A DNA stretch of 15,769 nt from an uncultured Achromobacter sp. (GCA_913775005.1 CAJYKY010000117.1:1-15769); one strand, 5' to 3'. Shown: positions 1-7,127, counted from the stretch's first letter. Notes: generated by a model not told the origin, from the sequence alone. Numbers and translations: made by a program.

Positions 1-132
1 ATCGCGCCCGGCCCGCTGTTTTCGTCATCGGGCGCGTTCCGGAATTTCTTGCGCCTCAATCACGGGCATCCGTGGAACGCAGAGATGGAACAGGGGATGG
101 CAACGCTGGGCAAACTGCTGGCTAGCGCGTAG
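1..132 (+). CDS. MocR-type PLP-dependent aminotransferase/regulator, C-terminal end only
   Basis: The frame is open from base 1 and ends at TAG 130-132, giving 43 residues. The fragment begins IAPGPLFSSSGAFRNFLRLN and continues with HPWN and a leucine/alanine helix. This matches the end of the aminotransferase-like domain in MocR/PdxR-type proteins, a GntR winged helix fused to a fold-type I PLP domain, where the 'APG.lFs..g...n.lRl' strand is characteristic. The DNA-binding half and the PLP lysine lie outside the window, so the regulator assignment is by family resemblance of this short piece. A stand-alone aminotransferase is less likely because this ending is typical of the MocR group. The last 11 bp overlap the end of the convergent minus-strand gene, leaving no room for a separate intrinsic terminator. 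Confidence 0.72.
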   Translation: MAPGPLFSSSGAFRNFLRLNHGHPWNAEMEQGMATLGKLLASA

Positions 133-748
133 CGGGCGTGGCCGCCAGCGGCTCTACCAGCCTGCCTTGCTTATCAATGGCGCCCCATTGGCCGCCCGTC
201 ATGAACCAGTGTTCGCCATCCGGCGTGGTCTGGCGCCAGCACCCCTTGCAGACGCGCGCCACGCCGTGCTCAAACTGATCGACCCAGTCATACGGCAGCG
301 CAAGCACGCGATTGAGTTGCATGTCGTAGTAGGCCATGCCGCCTTGCCACGGGCCGCGCGCCAGCCCTTCCACGAAGTCGTCCGCCATGTTGTCGTACGT
401 GACGACTGGCACGGCGTAGCCGTCAGGCCGCACCCAGTGCCACGACCGGTTGGTGAACATCGGCGACAAGCCGTCAACGCTGAAGTCCATGCGCGCCAGC
501 ATCTCGGGGCGAAGCACCAGCGTGTCGCCGTCCAGCCGCGCGCACGCGTCGGCGGCTTCAAGCCCACCGCCCTCGTTGCGGTCGGCAAACATGCAGGACA
601 GATCGAAGGCGGTGGCGGGCCGGGCGGCCGGGGTCGCAGCGGGCGGTTTCGCATGGGTGGCGTCACCGGCGACCGCCGCATTACCAGTCGCCTCACCCGC
701 CACCGCCGCCACCAGAGAAAACAGCAAGGTCGTCAGCATGCCGGGCAT
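122..748 (-). CDS. Exported WG-repeat-like hypothetical protein
   Basis: This is a 208-residue protein of unknown function. It opens with a short hydrophobic signal-like segment (LTTLLFSLVAAVAG), then an Ala/Pro-rich low-complexity stretch to about residue 45, then a Trp/Tyr/Asp-rich globular part. Near the end, GGQWGAIDKQGRLVEP fits one WG repeat, and the preceding segment (MAYYDMQLNRVLALPYDWVD, then EHGVARVCKGC) fits another diverged unit. Residues C52, C167 and C170 could form disulfides in the periplasm. A second ATG at 739 has AGGA about 8 nt upstream and gives MLTTLLFSL directly, so the real start may be there (205 aa). It follows the Bug-protein gene by only 18 bp on the same strand, so it is probably the last gene of the tcu run. 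It overlaps the convergent upstream gene by 11 bp. Confidence 0.7.
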   Translation of the reverse strand: MPGMLTTLLFSLVAAVAGEATGNAAVAGDATHAKPPAATPAARPATAFDLSCMFADRNEGGGLEAADACARLDGDTLVLRPEMLARMDFSVDGLSPMFTNRSWHWVRPDGYAVPVVTYDNMADDFVEGLARGPWQGGMAYYDMQLNRVLALPYDWVDQFEHGVARVCKGCWRQTTPDGEHWFMTGGQWGAIDKQGRLVEPLAATPATR

Positions 749-766
749 CCTAGCATGCGCAAAACC

Positions 767-1744
767 TCAGTTCGCCGTCGCCCCCGAGTCCTTCACCGCC
801 TGCGCCCAGGTCGAGATTTCGGTCTGGATGAACTTGCCGAACGCCGCCGTATTCAGCGTGGACGCCTGCGCCCCCTCTTCCATCAACCGTTGCTTGACGG
901 CGGGTGCTGCCAGCGCACCGCTAAGCGCCGCATTCAGCTTTTGCACCACCGCGTCCGGTGTGCCCGCCGGCGCCACCACGCCATGCCACGACACCGCCTG
1001 AAAGCCCGGCAGGCCGGATTCCGCCATCGTCGGCACGTCGGGCATGGCGGGCGAACGCTCGGGCGACGTCACCGCCAGCGCGCGCAACGTGCCGGCCTTC
1101 ACATGCGGCAACACGCCGGGAATGGTCGTAAACATGAAGTCGATCTGCCCGCCGATCAGGTCCGTGATGGCGGGGCTGCCGCCTTTGTACGGCACATGCG
1201 TGAACTGCAACTTGGCCGCGCTCTTGAACATCTCGCCCGCCAAGTGGCCAGGCGTGCCGGCGCCCGCCGACCCCATGTTGGTCTTGTCGCCCTGCGCGCG
1301 GATATAGCCGATCAGCTCCTGCACCGACGCCGCCTTCACGTTCGGCCCGATGACCAGCACGTTGGGCACCGTGGCCAACAAGGTCACGGGCGTGAAGTCC
1401 TTCACCGCGTCATACGAAATGCGCGAATACAACGACGGGTTGATGCCGTGCGTGCTGGCCGTGGCCAACAGCAAGGTGTAGCCGTCCGGCGCGGACGAGG
1501 CCACCTGCTTGGCGGCGATGGTGCCGTTGGCGCCGCCCTTGTTGTCGATGACGATGGTCTGCCCCAGCGTCTTGGCGGCTTCGGCCGCCACGGTGCGCGC
1601 CAGGATATCGGACGTGCCGCCCGCCGAATGCGGCACGACCAACGTGATCGGCTTGGACGGAAAATTCTGCGCATACGCCGCCGGCACAGCCGGCAGCAGA
1701 CAGGCGGCCAGCAGCAGACGCGCGGGCGTTGAGGCTTGAAACAT
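767..1744 (-). CDS. Tripartite tricarboxylate transporter substrate-binding protein (Bug/TctC family)
   Basis: This 325-residue periplasmic solute-binding protein has a signal peptide of about 25 residues ending AYA/QNFPSKP. The mature part shows the Bug family order: an N-terminal 'PSKPITLVVPHSAGGTSD' strand-loop that contacts the ligand carboxylate, then 'GANGTIAAKQVASSAPDGYTLL', then 'HVPYKGGSPAITDLIGGQIDFMF', 'LRALAVTSPERSPAMPDVPT', and 'GVVAPAGTP'. Length and motif order are typical and nothing is missing. GGAGA lies 5-6 nt before the ATG. The family binds di- and tricarboxylates and other small acids. The neighbouring tcuAB suggests tricarballylate, citrate or a related acid, which is inference. 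No tctA or tctB membrane subunit lies in the window, so it is an orphan binding protein, which is common for Bug proteins in Alcaligenaceae. It follows tcuB with a 75-bp spacer holding a hairpin. Confidence 0.93.
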   Translation of the reverse strand: MFQASTPARLLLAACLLPAVPAAYAQNFPSKPITLVVPHSAGGTSDILARTVAAEAAKTLGQTIVIDNKGGANGTIAAKQVASSAPDGYTLLLATASTHGINPSLYSRISYDAVKDFTPVTLLATVPNVLVIGPNVKAASVQELIGYIRAQGDKTNMGSAGAGTPGHLAGEMFKSAAKLQFTHVPYKGGSPAITDLIGGQIDFMFTTIPGVLPHVKAGTLRALAVTSPERSPAMPDVPTMAESGLPGFQAVSWHGVVAPAGTPDAVVQKLNAALSGALAAPAVKQRLMEEGAQASTLNTAAFGKFIQTEISTWAQAVKDSGATAN

Positions 1745-1771
1745 GAAGGTCTCCAGAGTTGTTGTGGGTTG

Positions 1772-1791
1772 CGGCGCCTTCCAGGGCGCCG
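1772..1791 (-). promoter_or_regulatory. Hairpin in the tcuB-to-binding-protein spacer
   Basis: Two copies of GGCGCC (1773-1778 and 1785-1790), extended by a C-G pair outside, form a 7-bp GC stem around the loop TTCCAG. On the transcribed minus strand no U-run follows, so it is not a standard intrinsic terminator. It lies about 28 nt upstream of the binding-protein start. A role in mRNA processing or stability, or partial attenuation within the operon, is inference. Confidence 0.35.
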
Positions 1792-1819
1792 TCAGTGCCG
1801 ATAAGGCGATAGCGTGTCG

Positions 1820-3085
1820 TCAGTCGGACCCGAGTTGCAGCTTGTTGGGCTGGCGCTTTTCAATCGACCACTTGAGCAGCGCGGCCGACCGGTAGATGCC
1901 GTGCGCGAACTTGCCGTAAGGCAAGGTCAGGAACAGCGCCATCACCACACCAAGGTGAATCGCCAGCAACAGCGCCATCGCCCCGCCGTCGCGCCCGCCC
2001 AGCAGCGCTAGGCCCGTGGCGCTGGTCAGGAACAGCAGCACGATGAAGCCGCGGTCCATCGGCTTTTGCGCGGCATCGCCTTGCTGGGGATGGCGCTTGA
2101 TGTTCAGCCACAGCAAGCCGGCCGGCCCGATCAGCAGCCCGATGCCGCCTGCCGTACCCAGCAACACGGGTGCGCTCAGCATCGGATACGGCGCCTGTTG
2201 CCCCAGCAGATAGTGGTACAGCGTCGCGACGCAGGTGGCCGCAAAGCACAGCATGAAGCCGTAGAACGTGAAGTGATGAAAGCGCCGCCGCCACAGCGTA
2301 AAGGCGTCGTCAGCGTTGTTGCAGCCTTTGCCGTGGCCGCCATCCAGGTAGCGCAGGCGCAGCGCGTCATGCGCGGCCTCGGCCACCGCCGCCCCCGACG
2401 CTGCGCCGGGGCTGACGTTGCGCCAGAAACGCGTCACGCCGACGCCCAGCGCCAACATCGAAAAGCCGAACACCGCGCCGAACATCAACGCCAGCGTGTT
2501 GTGTGGGAAAACCGCGTAAAAATTGCCGGCCATCGGTTCGTGGAACAGGCCGCCTGCCATCAGCACCGCCAACACCAGGAACAGCGCCAACCCGAAGGCG
2601 GTGGCCAGGCACAGCGCCAGGCCATTGCGCTTGTACAGCGTGCCCAGCGCGGCGGGCCAGGCGTAATCGGTATAGGTTTGCATCCGCACGCGGGCCATGG
2701 CCTGCGGCACATTCACCGCAAACTCATGCGGCGGTGCGTACTGACAGGCGTGCAGACAGGCGCCGCAGTTGTGGCACAGATTGGCCAGATAGTTCAGATC
2801 CGCCTTGCCGAATTCCAGCCGCCGCGTCATCGCGGGGAACACGGCGCAAAAGCCTTCGCAATAGCGGCAGGCATTGCAGATCTGCATGACGCGCGCCACT
2901 TCGGCTTCGTCGCCGGTCAGCGTGCCTGCCTGCGGTTTGGGAGCTTGAGATGGGGTGTCGCCGCTTGCGCCGCGCGGGGCGTTGCCAATCCAGCGCACGG
3001 GTTGTTCGACCATCGGCGAAGACGTTGAGGCGTCCGCCACGGAAAAAGATTGCGCCTCGCGGGCCAGGGCTTCCAGCTGCTTCAT
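1820..3085 (-). CDS. tcuB: TcuB-type tricarballylate utilisation protein: Fe-S and membrane electron-transfer subunit
   Basis: This is a 421-residue protein. A polar N-terminal stretch (about 1-60) is followed by two ferredoxin-type cysteine clusters, C70-x2-C73-x2-C76-x3-C80 and C104-x2-C107-x2-C110-x3-C114, consistent with two 4Fe-4S centres. Then come about six hydrophobic helices (roughly 155-178, 195-215, 270-293, 303-325, 346-364, 370-390) with histidines at 270, 271, 291 and 377 that could bind haem. This order is the TcuB/CitB family. In Salmonella, TcuB reoxidises the FAD of TcuA and passes the electrons to the membrane. The ATG overlaps the tcuA stop (ATGA, 3085-3082), so the two are translationally coupled. 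The N-terminal 60 residues, rich in Ser and Pro, may be a lineage-specific extension. Family assignment is strong; the exact electron acceptor is not visible. Confidence 0.92.
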   Translation of the reverse strand: MKQLEALAREAQSFSVADASTSSPMVEQPVRWIGNAPRGASGDTPSQAPKPQAGTLTGDEAEVARVMQICNACRYCEGFCAVFPAMTRRLEFGKADLNYLANLCHNCGACLHACQYAPPHEFAVNVPQAMARVRMQTYTDYAWPAALGTLYKRNGLALCLATAFGLALFLVLAVLMAGGLFHEPMAGNFYAVFPHNTLALMFGAVFGFSMLALGVGVTRFWRNVSPGAASGAAVAEAAHDALRLRYLDGGHGKGCNNADDAFTLWRRRFHHFTFYGFMLCFAATCVATLYHYLLGQQAPYPMLSAPVLLGTAGGIGLLIGPAGLLWLNIKRHPQQGDAAQKPMDRGFIVLLFLTSATGLALLGGRDGGAMALLLAIHLGVVMALFLTLPYGKFAHGIYRSAALLKWSIEKRQPNKLQLGSD

Positions 3086-4518
3086 GTTGTGCTCTTCGCA
3101 AGGGATGGGTTGCCGGACTTGCCGGTGGGGGCTGCGGCGGCGGCGGCAGCGGCGGCGGCGCGCGTGCCGGCGATACGGCCGAACGCCGTGCCGATGGACA
3201 TGCCCACGCCCGCCGTATACCCCTTACCCAGCACATTGCCCGCCATCATTTCGCCTGCAACGAACAGGTTGTCGCTAGGCACGTCGTTGAAGCGGACGGC
3301 GGCGGTCTCGTCCACCTTCAGGCCCAGATAAGTGAAGGTGATGCCGGGGCGCAGTGCATAGCCGTAGAACGGCGCCGTGTCGATCGGCCGCGCCCAATGC
3401 GTCTTGGCCGGCGTGACGCCTTCGGTGTGGCAATCGTCCAGCGCGGTGTGGTCGAACGTACCCACCTTGCACGCGGCGTTGTAGTCACGCAGCGTCTGCT
3501 CGAAGGTGACGGGGTCCAGCCCCAGCTTTTGCGCGAGCTCGGGCAAGGTGTTGGCCGTGACGCCCGGGAACACCGGCGGCATGAAGCGGCCAATCGCCTT
3601 GGCGTCGATGATGGAATAAGCGATCTGGCCAGGCTGCATGGCCGTGAGGCGGCCCCAGATGGCGTAGCGCTTGGGCCAGAAGTCTTCGCCTTCGTCGTAG
3701 AAACGCACGGCATCGCGGTTGACGACCACGCCCAGCGACACGCAATCGATACGCGTGCAGATGCCGCCGTCATACAGCGGCGCGCGCGCATCAATCGCCA
3801 CGCAGTGCGATTGCGAGGGGTCGCCAATGCTGTCCGCGCCCGCGTCCAGCATGAATTTCAGCAGCACGCCCATGTTGAAGCGCGTGCCACGGATCAGGAA
3901 GTTGTCGGCCGGCCATTCGCCGCGTTCGTTCTGGCCCCAGGCCTCGCGCAGCCATTCCCGGTTCGACTCAAAGCCCCCGGCGGCCAGCACACAGGCGCGC
4001 GCCTCGATGCGCTCATCGCCAATGCGCGCAGCCTTGAAGCGGCCGCCTTCCAGCTCAAGGGCGTCCACGGGCGCGTTGTAGCGGATCTGCACGCCCAGCG
4101 CCTCGGCGCTGCGGTAATACGCGTTGACTAGCGCCTTGCCGCCGCCCATGAAGAAGGCGTTGGTGCGCGCCACGTGCAGCGCGCCCGACAAGGGCGGCTG
4201 AAAGTTCACGCCGTGACGGCGCATCCAGTCGCGACAGGTGGACGATTCACGGATGACCAGCCGCGCCAAATGTTCGTTGGTCAGACCGCCCGTGACCTTG
4301 AGCAGGTCTTGCCAGTATTCCTCTTCGGGATACGCGTCGATCAGCACGTCTTGCGGCGCATCGTGCATGCATCGCAAGTTGCGTGTGTGTTGCGAATTGC
4401 CGCCGCGCCATTCACGCGGCGCCGCTTCCAGCAGCATCACGCTGGCGCCGGCTTCGCGCGCCATCAGGGCCGCGCACAGCGCCGCGTTGCCCCCTCCCAC
4501 CACCAAGACGTCCACCAT
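3082..4518 (-). CDS. tcuA: FAD-dependent tricarballylate dehydrogenase TcuA
   Basis: This 478-residue flavoprotein belongs to the fumarate reductase/succinate dehydrogenase flavoprotein superfamily. The N-terminus VDVLVVGGGNAALCAALMA, with E31 after the second strand, is the FAD ADP-binding fold. GGGKALV near residue 125 and RALVLAAGGFESN-like 'CVLAAGGFESNREW' near 174-188 are family segments. The C-terminal 'NLFVAGEMMAGNVLGKGYTAGVG' closes the flavin site. In Salmonella TcuA oxidises tricarballylate to cis-aconitate, which enters the TCA cycle; other tricarboxylates are possible here. The ATG at 4518 has GGGGA 7 nt upstream. The last 25 residues are unusual: ten consecutive alanines followed by a Pro/Gly/Ser/Lys tail, beyond the end of the fold. 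The stop overlaps the tcuB start by 4 bp. Preceded by a 77-bp gap with promoter-like and palindromic sequence. Confidence 0.93.
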   Translation of the reverse strand: MVDVLVVGGGNAALCAALMAREAGASVMLLEAAPREWRGGNSQHTRNLRCMHDAPQDVLIDAYPEEEYWQDLLKVTGGLTNEHLARLVIRESSTCRDWMRRHGVNFQPPLSGALHVARTNAFFMGGGKALVNAYYRSAEALGVQIRYNAPVDALELEGGRFKAARIGDERIEARACVLAAGGFESNREWLREAWGQNERGEWPADNFLIRGTRFNMGVLLKFMLDAGADSIGDPSQSHCVAIDARAPLYDGGICTRIDCVSLGVVVNRDAVRFYDEGEDFWPKRYAIWGRLTAMQPGQIAYSIIDAKAIGRFMPPVFPGVTANTLPELAQKLGLDPVTFEQTLRDYNAACKVGTFDHTALDDCHTEGVTPAKTHWARPIDTAPFYGYALRPGITFTYLGLKVDETAAVRFNDVPSDNLFVAGEMMAGNVLGKGYTAGVGMSIGTAFGRIAGTRAAAAAAAAAAPTGKSGNPSLAKSTT

Positions 4519-4562
4519 GCCATCGTCCCCAATTCAAGGGACCGACTGTACCCAGCAGGCGG

Positions 4563-4588
4563 CTCGCCCGATATCAGGCGAGTGTCAA
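4563..4588 (-). promoter_or_regulatory. TTGACA hexamer plus inverted repeat upstream of tcuA
   Basis: Reading the minus strand, a perfect -35-like TTGACA (plus-strand 4588-4583) is followed at once by CTCGCC-N8-GGCGAG (4582-4563), a 6-bp inverted repeat with GATATC in its loop. No good TATAAT lies 16-18 bp downstream, as expected for an activator-dependent promoter. The site lies 45-70 nt before the tcuA ATG and just after the lysR stop. It could be the operator and promoter for tcuAB, or an RNA hairpin between lysR and tcuA; it has no U-run. The regulator that binds it is not known; the adjacent LysR protein is the natural candidate. Confidence 0.4.
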
Positions 4589-4595
4589 CGGGTCT

Positions 4596-5522
4596 TCACG
4601 ATTCATGAAGGGTGACGACGGCCCACTTGCCGTCGCACGCCAACGTGCGCGACACATCGGCCAGCACCAGGCGGGCGGCCAGCGCCGCGGGCGAGAGTTC
4701 GTCGTCGGACAGGCTGGCCAGCAGATTGGGGCGGAACAGATGCGCATCGTCGATGCGCGCCATGTGCAGCTGGCCGGGCGCGATGCGCGCCGTGGCCGAA
4801 CTGGGCTGGATGGTGGCGGCAGCGCCCAGCTGCACCACGTCCATCAGCAAAGACAGGCCGTCCACTTCCGCCACCACGCGCGGCGTTTGGCCCAGTTGCT
4901 GGAAGGCATTGTTGACCAGCGCGCGCAGCCCATGACGTCCGCTGGGCAGCACCAGCGGCAGCGACGCAATGGCGTCCAGCTGCGTCGTGTTGCCCGCCGG
5001 CACGCCGGGCATGTCGCGGTGCGCGCACAGGAACAGCGGCTCGTCCAGCAGCGGCATGACGCTCCAGCGCCGCGCGGTTTCCGCATGGAACACGATGGCC
5101 AGATCCAGCAGGCGGCCGTTGAGCATGTCGCTAAGGTGGCCCGAGAGGGCCTCGACCAGATGCAGCCGGATGTCGGGGTAGCGCTGGTTCATGGCTTGCA
5201 GGAACGGCGCGCCCAGGATTGCGGCGGTGGTGGACGGCAGCCCAACGCTGACATGCCCCGCCAGCCGCGCCTGCTGCGCGGCCTGCACCGCGTCATCCGC
5301 GTGGCGCAGCGCCAACTGCGCCTGCCGGAAGAACGCCAAGCCGGCATCCGTGGGCACCACGCCGCTCGCGCTGCGCTGCAACAAGCGCGTGGACAGCTCG
5401 CCCTCCAACCGGCTGATCTGCTGGCTGAGCGCCGACGTCACCATGCCGATCGACATCGCCGCGCGGCCGATGCTGCCGGCCTCCACGACGCGGACGAAGT
5501 AACGTAGCTGGCGCAGTTCCAT
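4596..5522 (-). CDS. LysR family transcriptional regulator
   Basis: This is a 308-residue protein, the normal LysR length. Residues 1-60 form the winged helix-turn-helix: MELRQLRYFVRVVEAGSIGR, then SALSQQISRLEGEL and LLQRSASGVVPTDAG. An alanine-rich linker helix (about 65-90) follows, then the periplasmic-binding-protein-like effector domain, recognisable from 'GHVSVGLPSTTAAILGAPFL' onward. It lies 77 bp upstream of tcuA on the same strand, not divergently as is usual for LysR-controlled genes. It probably controls tcuAB in response to a tricarboxylate (a TcuR role), but the effector is not readable from sequence. Spacing to the upstream glutathione transferase gene is 41 bp, so some transcription may be shared. 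No strong ribosome site precedes the ATG. Confidence 0.9.
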   Translation of the reverse strand: MELRQLRYFVRVVEAGSIGRAAMSIGMVTSALSQQISRLEGELSTRLLQRSASGVVPTDAGLAFFRQAQLALRHADDAVQAAQQARLAGHVSVGLPSTTAAILGAPFLQAMNQRYPDIRLHLVEALSGHLSDMLNGRLLDLAIVFHAETARRWSVMPLLDEPLFLCAHRDMPGVPAGNTTQLDAIASLPLVLPSGRHGLRALVNNAFQQLGQTPRVVAEVDGLSLLMDVVQLGAAATIQPSSATARIAPGQLHMARIDDAHLFRPNLLASLSDDELSPAALAARLVLADVSRTLACDGKWAVVTLHES

Positions 5523-5563
5523 GGCGGGTGATGGGCGGGCGTTCGGCGGGCGTTTGCGTGCGC

Positions 5564-6268
5564 TTACGGCGCCGGCGGAATGGTCAGGCCGCGCGCCACG
5601 GCCGGGCGGGCGACAAACGCTTCCAGCACGCGCGCCACGTTCTTGAATTTGGAAAACTCGACGAGTTCGCCCGCCTCATAGAAGCCCACCAGGTTGCGCA
5701 CCCACGGCAGGATGGCGATGTCGGCAATGGTGTATTCGTCGCCCATGACCCAGTCGCGCCCTTCCAGGCGCTGGTCCAGCACGGCGAGCAGGCGCTTGGA
5801 TTCGGCCACATAGCGGTCGCGCGGGCGCTTGTCTTCGTATTCCTTGCCGGCAAATTTATGGAAAAACCCCAGCTGGCCGAACATCGGGCCGATACCGCCC
5901 ATCTGGAACATCAGCCATTGCAGCGTCTCGTAGCGGCCCGCCGTGTCCGCCGGAATGAACTGGCCGGTCTTGCTGGCCAGATAGACGAGGATGGCGCCCG
6001 ATTCAAACAGCGCCAAAGGCTTGCCGTCAGGGCCGTTGGGATCCAGGATGGCCGGGATCTTGTTGTTCGGGCTGATCGACAGGAATTCCGGGGAAAACTG
6101 ATCCTTCGTGTCGAAACTGACGCGATGCACCTCGTACGGCAGGCCCAGCTCTTCCAGCAGGATCGACACCTTCACGCCGTTGGGCGTGGGCAGCGAATAC
6201 AGCTGAAGGCGTTCGGGATGCTGGGCGGGCCACTTCTTGGTGATGTCGAACGAGGCGAGGGACGTCAT
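5564..6268 (-). CDS. Glutathione S-transferase, YfcG/Ure2p-like
   Basis: The chosen start at 6268 gives 234 residues. GGAGA lies 7 nt before this ATG, and the protein then begins where the family does. An upstream in-frame ATG at 6352 would add 28 residues made from repeat DNA and is less likely. The thioredoxin-fold half (about 20-105) has YSLPTPNGVKV, whose Thr-Pro-Asn loop contacts glutathione in YfcG-like enzymes, then NKIPAI with the cis-proline and FESGAIL with the Glu-Ser pair that binds the gamma-glutamyl group. The helical half (about 112-225) includes the N-capping 'DEYTIADIAILPWV'. These enzymes act as glutathione-dependent disulfide reductases or peroxidases in the cytoplasm. It precedes lysR on the same strand, but a functional link to tricarballylate use is not evident. 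Confidence 0.9.
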   Translation of the reverse strand: MTSLASFDITKKWPAQHPERLQLYSLPTPNGVKVSILLEELGLPYEVHRVSFDTKDQFSPEFLSISPNNKIPAILDPNGPDGKPLALFESGAILVYLASKTGQFIPADTAGRYETLQWLMFQMGGIGPMFGQLGFFHKFAGKEYEDKRPRDRYVAESKRLLAVLDQRLEGRDWVMGDEYTIADIAILPWVRNLVGFYEAGELVEFSKFKNVARVLEAFVARPAVARGLTIPPAP

Positions 6269-6295
6269 GCGGGTTTCTCCAGGGGAGGCGGGGGC

Positions 6296-6350
6296 ATTGA
6301 GGCCGGATTGGGGCCGGGTTAGAGCCGAATTGAGGCACGATTTGGTCGCC
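6296..6350. repeat. Five 11-bp tandem units in the glutathione transferase leader
   Basis: The stretch divides cleanly into ATTGAGGCCGG, ATTGGGGCCGG, GTTAGAGCCGA, ATTGAGGCACG and ATTTGGTCGCC. The first two differ at one base and the fourth differs from the first at two or three; the fifth is strongly diverged. The period is close to one helical turn. The array lies between a possible -10 (TAGGAT on the minus strand, plus 6357-6352) and the GST start, so it would be in the untranslated leader. Confidence 0.6.
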
Positions 6351-6351
6351 A

Positions 6352-6357
6352 ATCCTA
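6352..6357 (-). promoter_or_regulatory. Possible -10 element for the glutathione transferase gene
   Basis: The minus strand reads GCTAGGATTG here; TAGGAT matches TATAAT at four of six positions. No recognisable -35 lies 16-18 bp upstream. The predicted transcript would have a leader of about 75 nt carrying the 11-bp repeats. Confidence 0.25.
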
Positions 6358-6431
6358 GCGCAAAACCCAGTCGTTTCGCTGAAATCCCGGGTCGGCAAGC
6401 GGGCTGACCGGCGCGGCGGCGTCGGGTTATT

Positions 6432-6926
6432 TCAGGGGGAAAGCATCGGACGAAGCGCCAAGCGTAGCCCCCACCGCAGAAAGGTCACGGCCAGGGCAAG
6501 CGGCAATACCAACTGCCATTGCGCCAGAAACAGCTCCACCGAGGCCTCGCCGGGTGCCCACGTATTGCCAAACACAATGGGGTCGGGCGGTGCGAGATAC
6601 AACGCGACGAGCGCTGCGCAGAAGGTGGCGGTAAGCGAGGCAGCAGGCCACAAGCCCAAGCTGCCGCCCGATTCCGCTGCCCCCGGACGCGCTCTGGCGC
6701 GGCGGGCATTGAGCAAGCGCTCCATCACGGCCAAGACGAATACCCCCGCCAGACCCGCGAAGACGGCTTGGGCGGCAAAGTCACGCGGCTCGTACACATA
6801 AGGCGCGTCCGGAATCACCCAGCCGTAAGCGCCGGTGGTCAGCAGCGACGTCAGACAAGCGCCAAACAGCGCCGCCGCAGCGGCCAGCAGCAGGAAGTCA
6901 CAAACACGTAGCAGCAGTTTTGGCAT
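6432..6926 (-). CDS. Hypothetical inner-membrane protein with four predicted helices
   Basis: The chosen ATG at 6926 gives 164 residues starting MPKLLLRVCDFLLLAAAAAL. The same frame is open further upstream to 7226, but that part reads through repeat DNA and has an atypical Trp/His/Pro composition, so I exclude it. Four hydrophobic segments are visible: about 8-29, 46-66, 87-106 and 130-152. They are separated by a periplasmic-looking loop with several aromatic residues (VIPDAPYVYEPRDF) and a basic cytoplasmic loop (RARARPG). The pattern suggests a small integral membrane protein. I do not recognise the family and infer no function. No clear Shine-Dalgarno precedes the ATG. It is divergent from the downstream hydrolase gene and is 163 bp from the glutathione transferase start. 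Confidence 0.6.
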   Translation of the reverse strand: MPKLLLRVCDFLLLAAAAALFGACLTSLLTTGAYGWVIPDAPYVYEPRDFAAQAVFAGLAGVFVLAVMERLLNARRARARPGAAESGGSLGLWPAASLTATFCAALVALYLAPPDPIVFGNTWAPGEASVELFLAQWQLVLPLALAVTFLRWGLRLALRPMLSP

Positions 6927-7020
6927 GAAAAATCGTTCGAGAACGAGAGGGAGGTTCAACACGGAAAAGGAGGCAAAGGCGATCAACGCACGACGGGGCA
7001 GCGGTCGAAGGGCTGTGCCG

Positions 7021-7127
7021 ATCGGTAAGGTCAATGGGCAGTGACGCCAGGCAGTGGCCGATGGGTAGTGGTGCCAAGCAGTGGCCTCTGGGTAAGGCCA
7101 ATGGGTAGCAGCGCCAGTACGCCAGCG
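7021..7127. repeat. Degenerate 27-bp repeat within a 67-bp duplication
   Basis: ATGGGCAGTGACGCCAGGCA at the start of 7034-7060 is matched by ATGGGTAGTGGTGCCAAGCA at the start of 7061-7087, with 5 differences over 27 bp. A third, poorer copy begins at 7101. The 13-bp lead-in ATCGGTAAGGTCA (7021-7033) recurs as CTGGGTAAGGCCA (7088-7100), 67 bp away, so a larger unit was also duplicated. Confidence 0.6.

Noticed and set aside
167..1732. Long plus-strand open frame opposite the binding protein and WG-like genes
   Set aside because: Antisense shadow in high-GC DNA: Arg/His/Gln-rich, no domain, and it spans two well-supported minus-strand genes.
2066..4131. Plus-strand frames opposite tcuB and tcuA
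   Set aside because: Mirror frames of well-recognised genes, with low-complexity Arg/Ala content.
6269..6352. 28-residue N-terminal extension of the glutathione transferase
   Set aside because: Encoded by the 11-bp repeats; the ATG at 6268 has a good ribosome site and fits family length.
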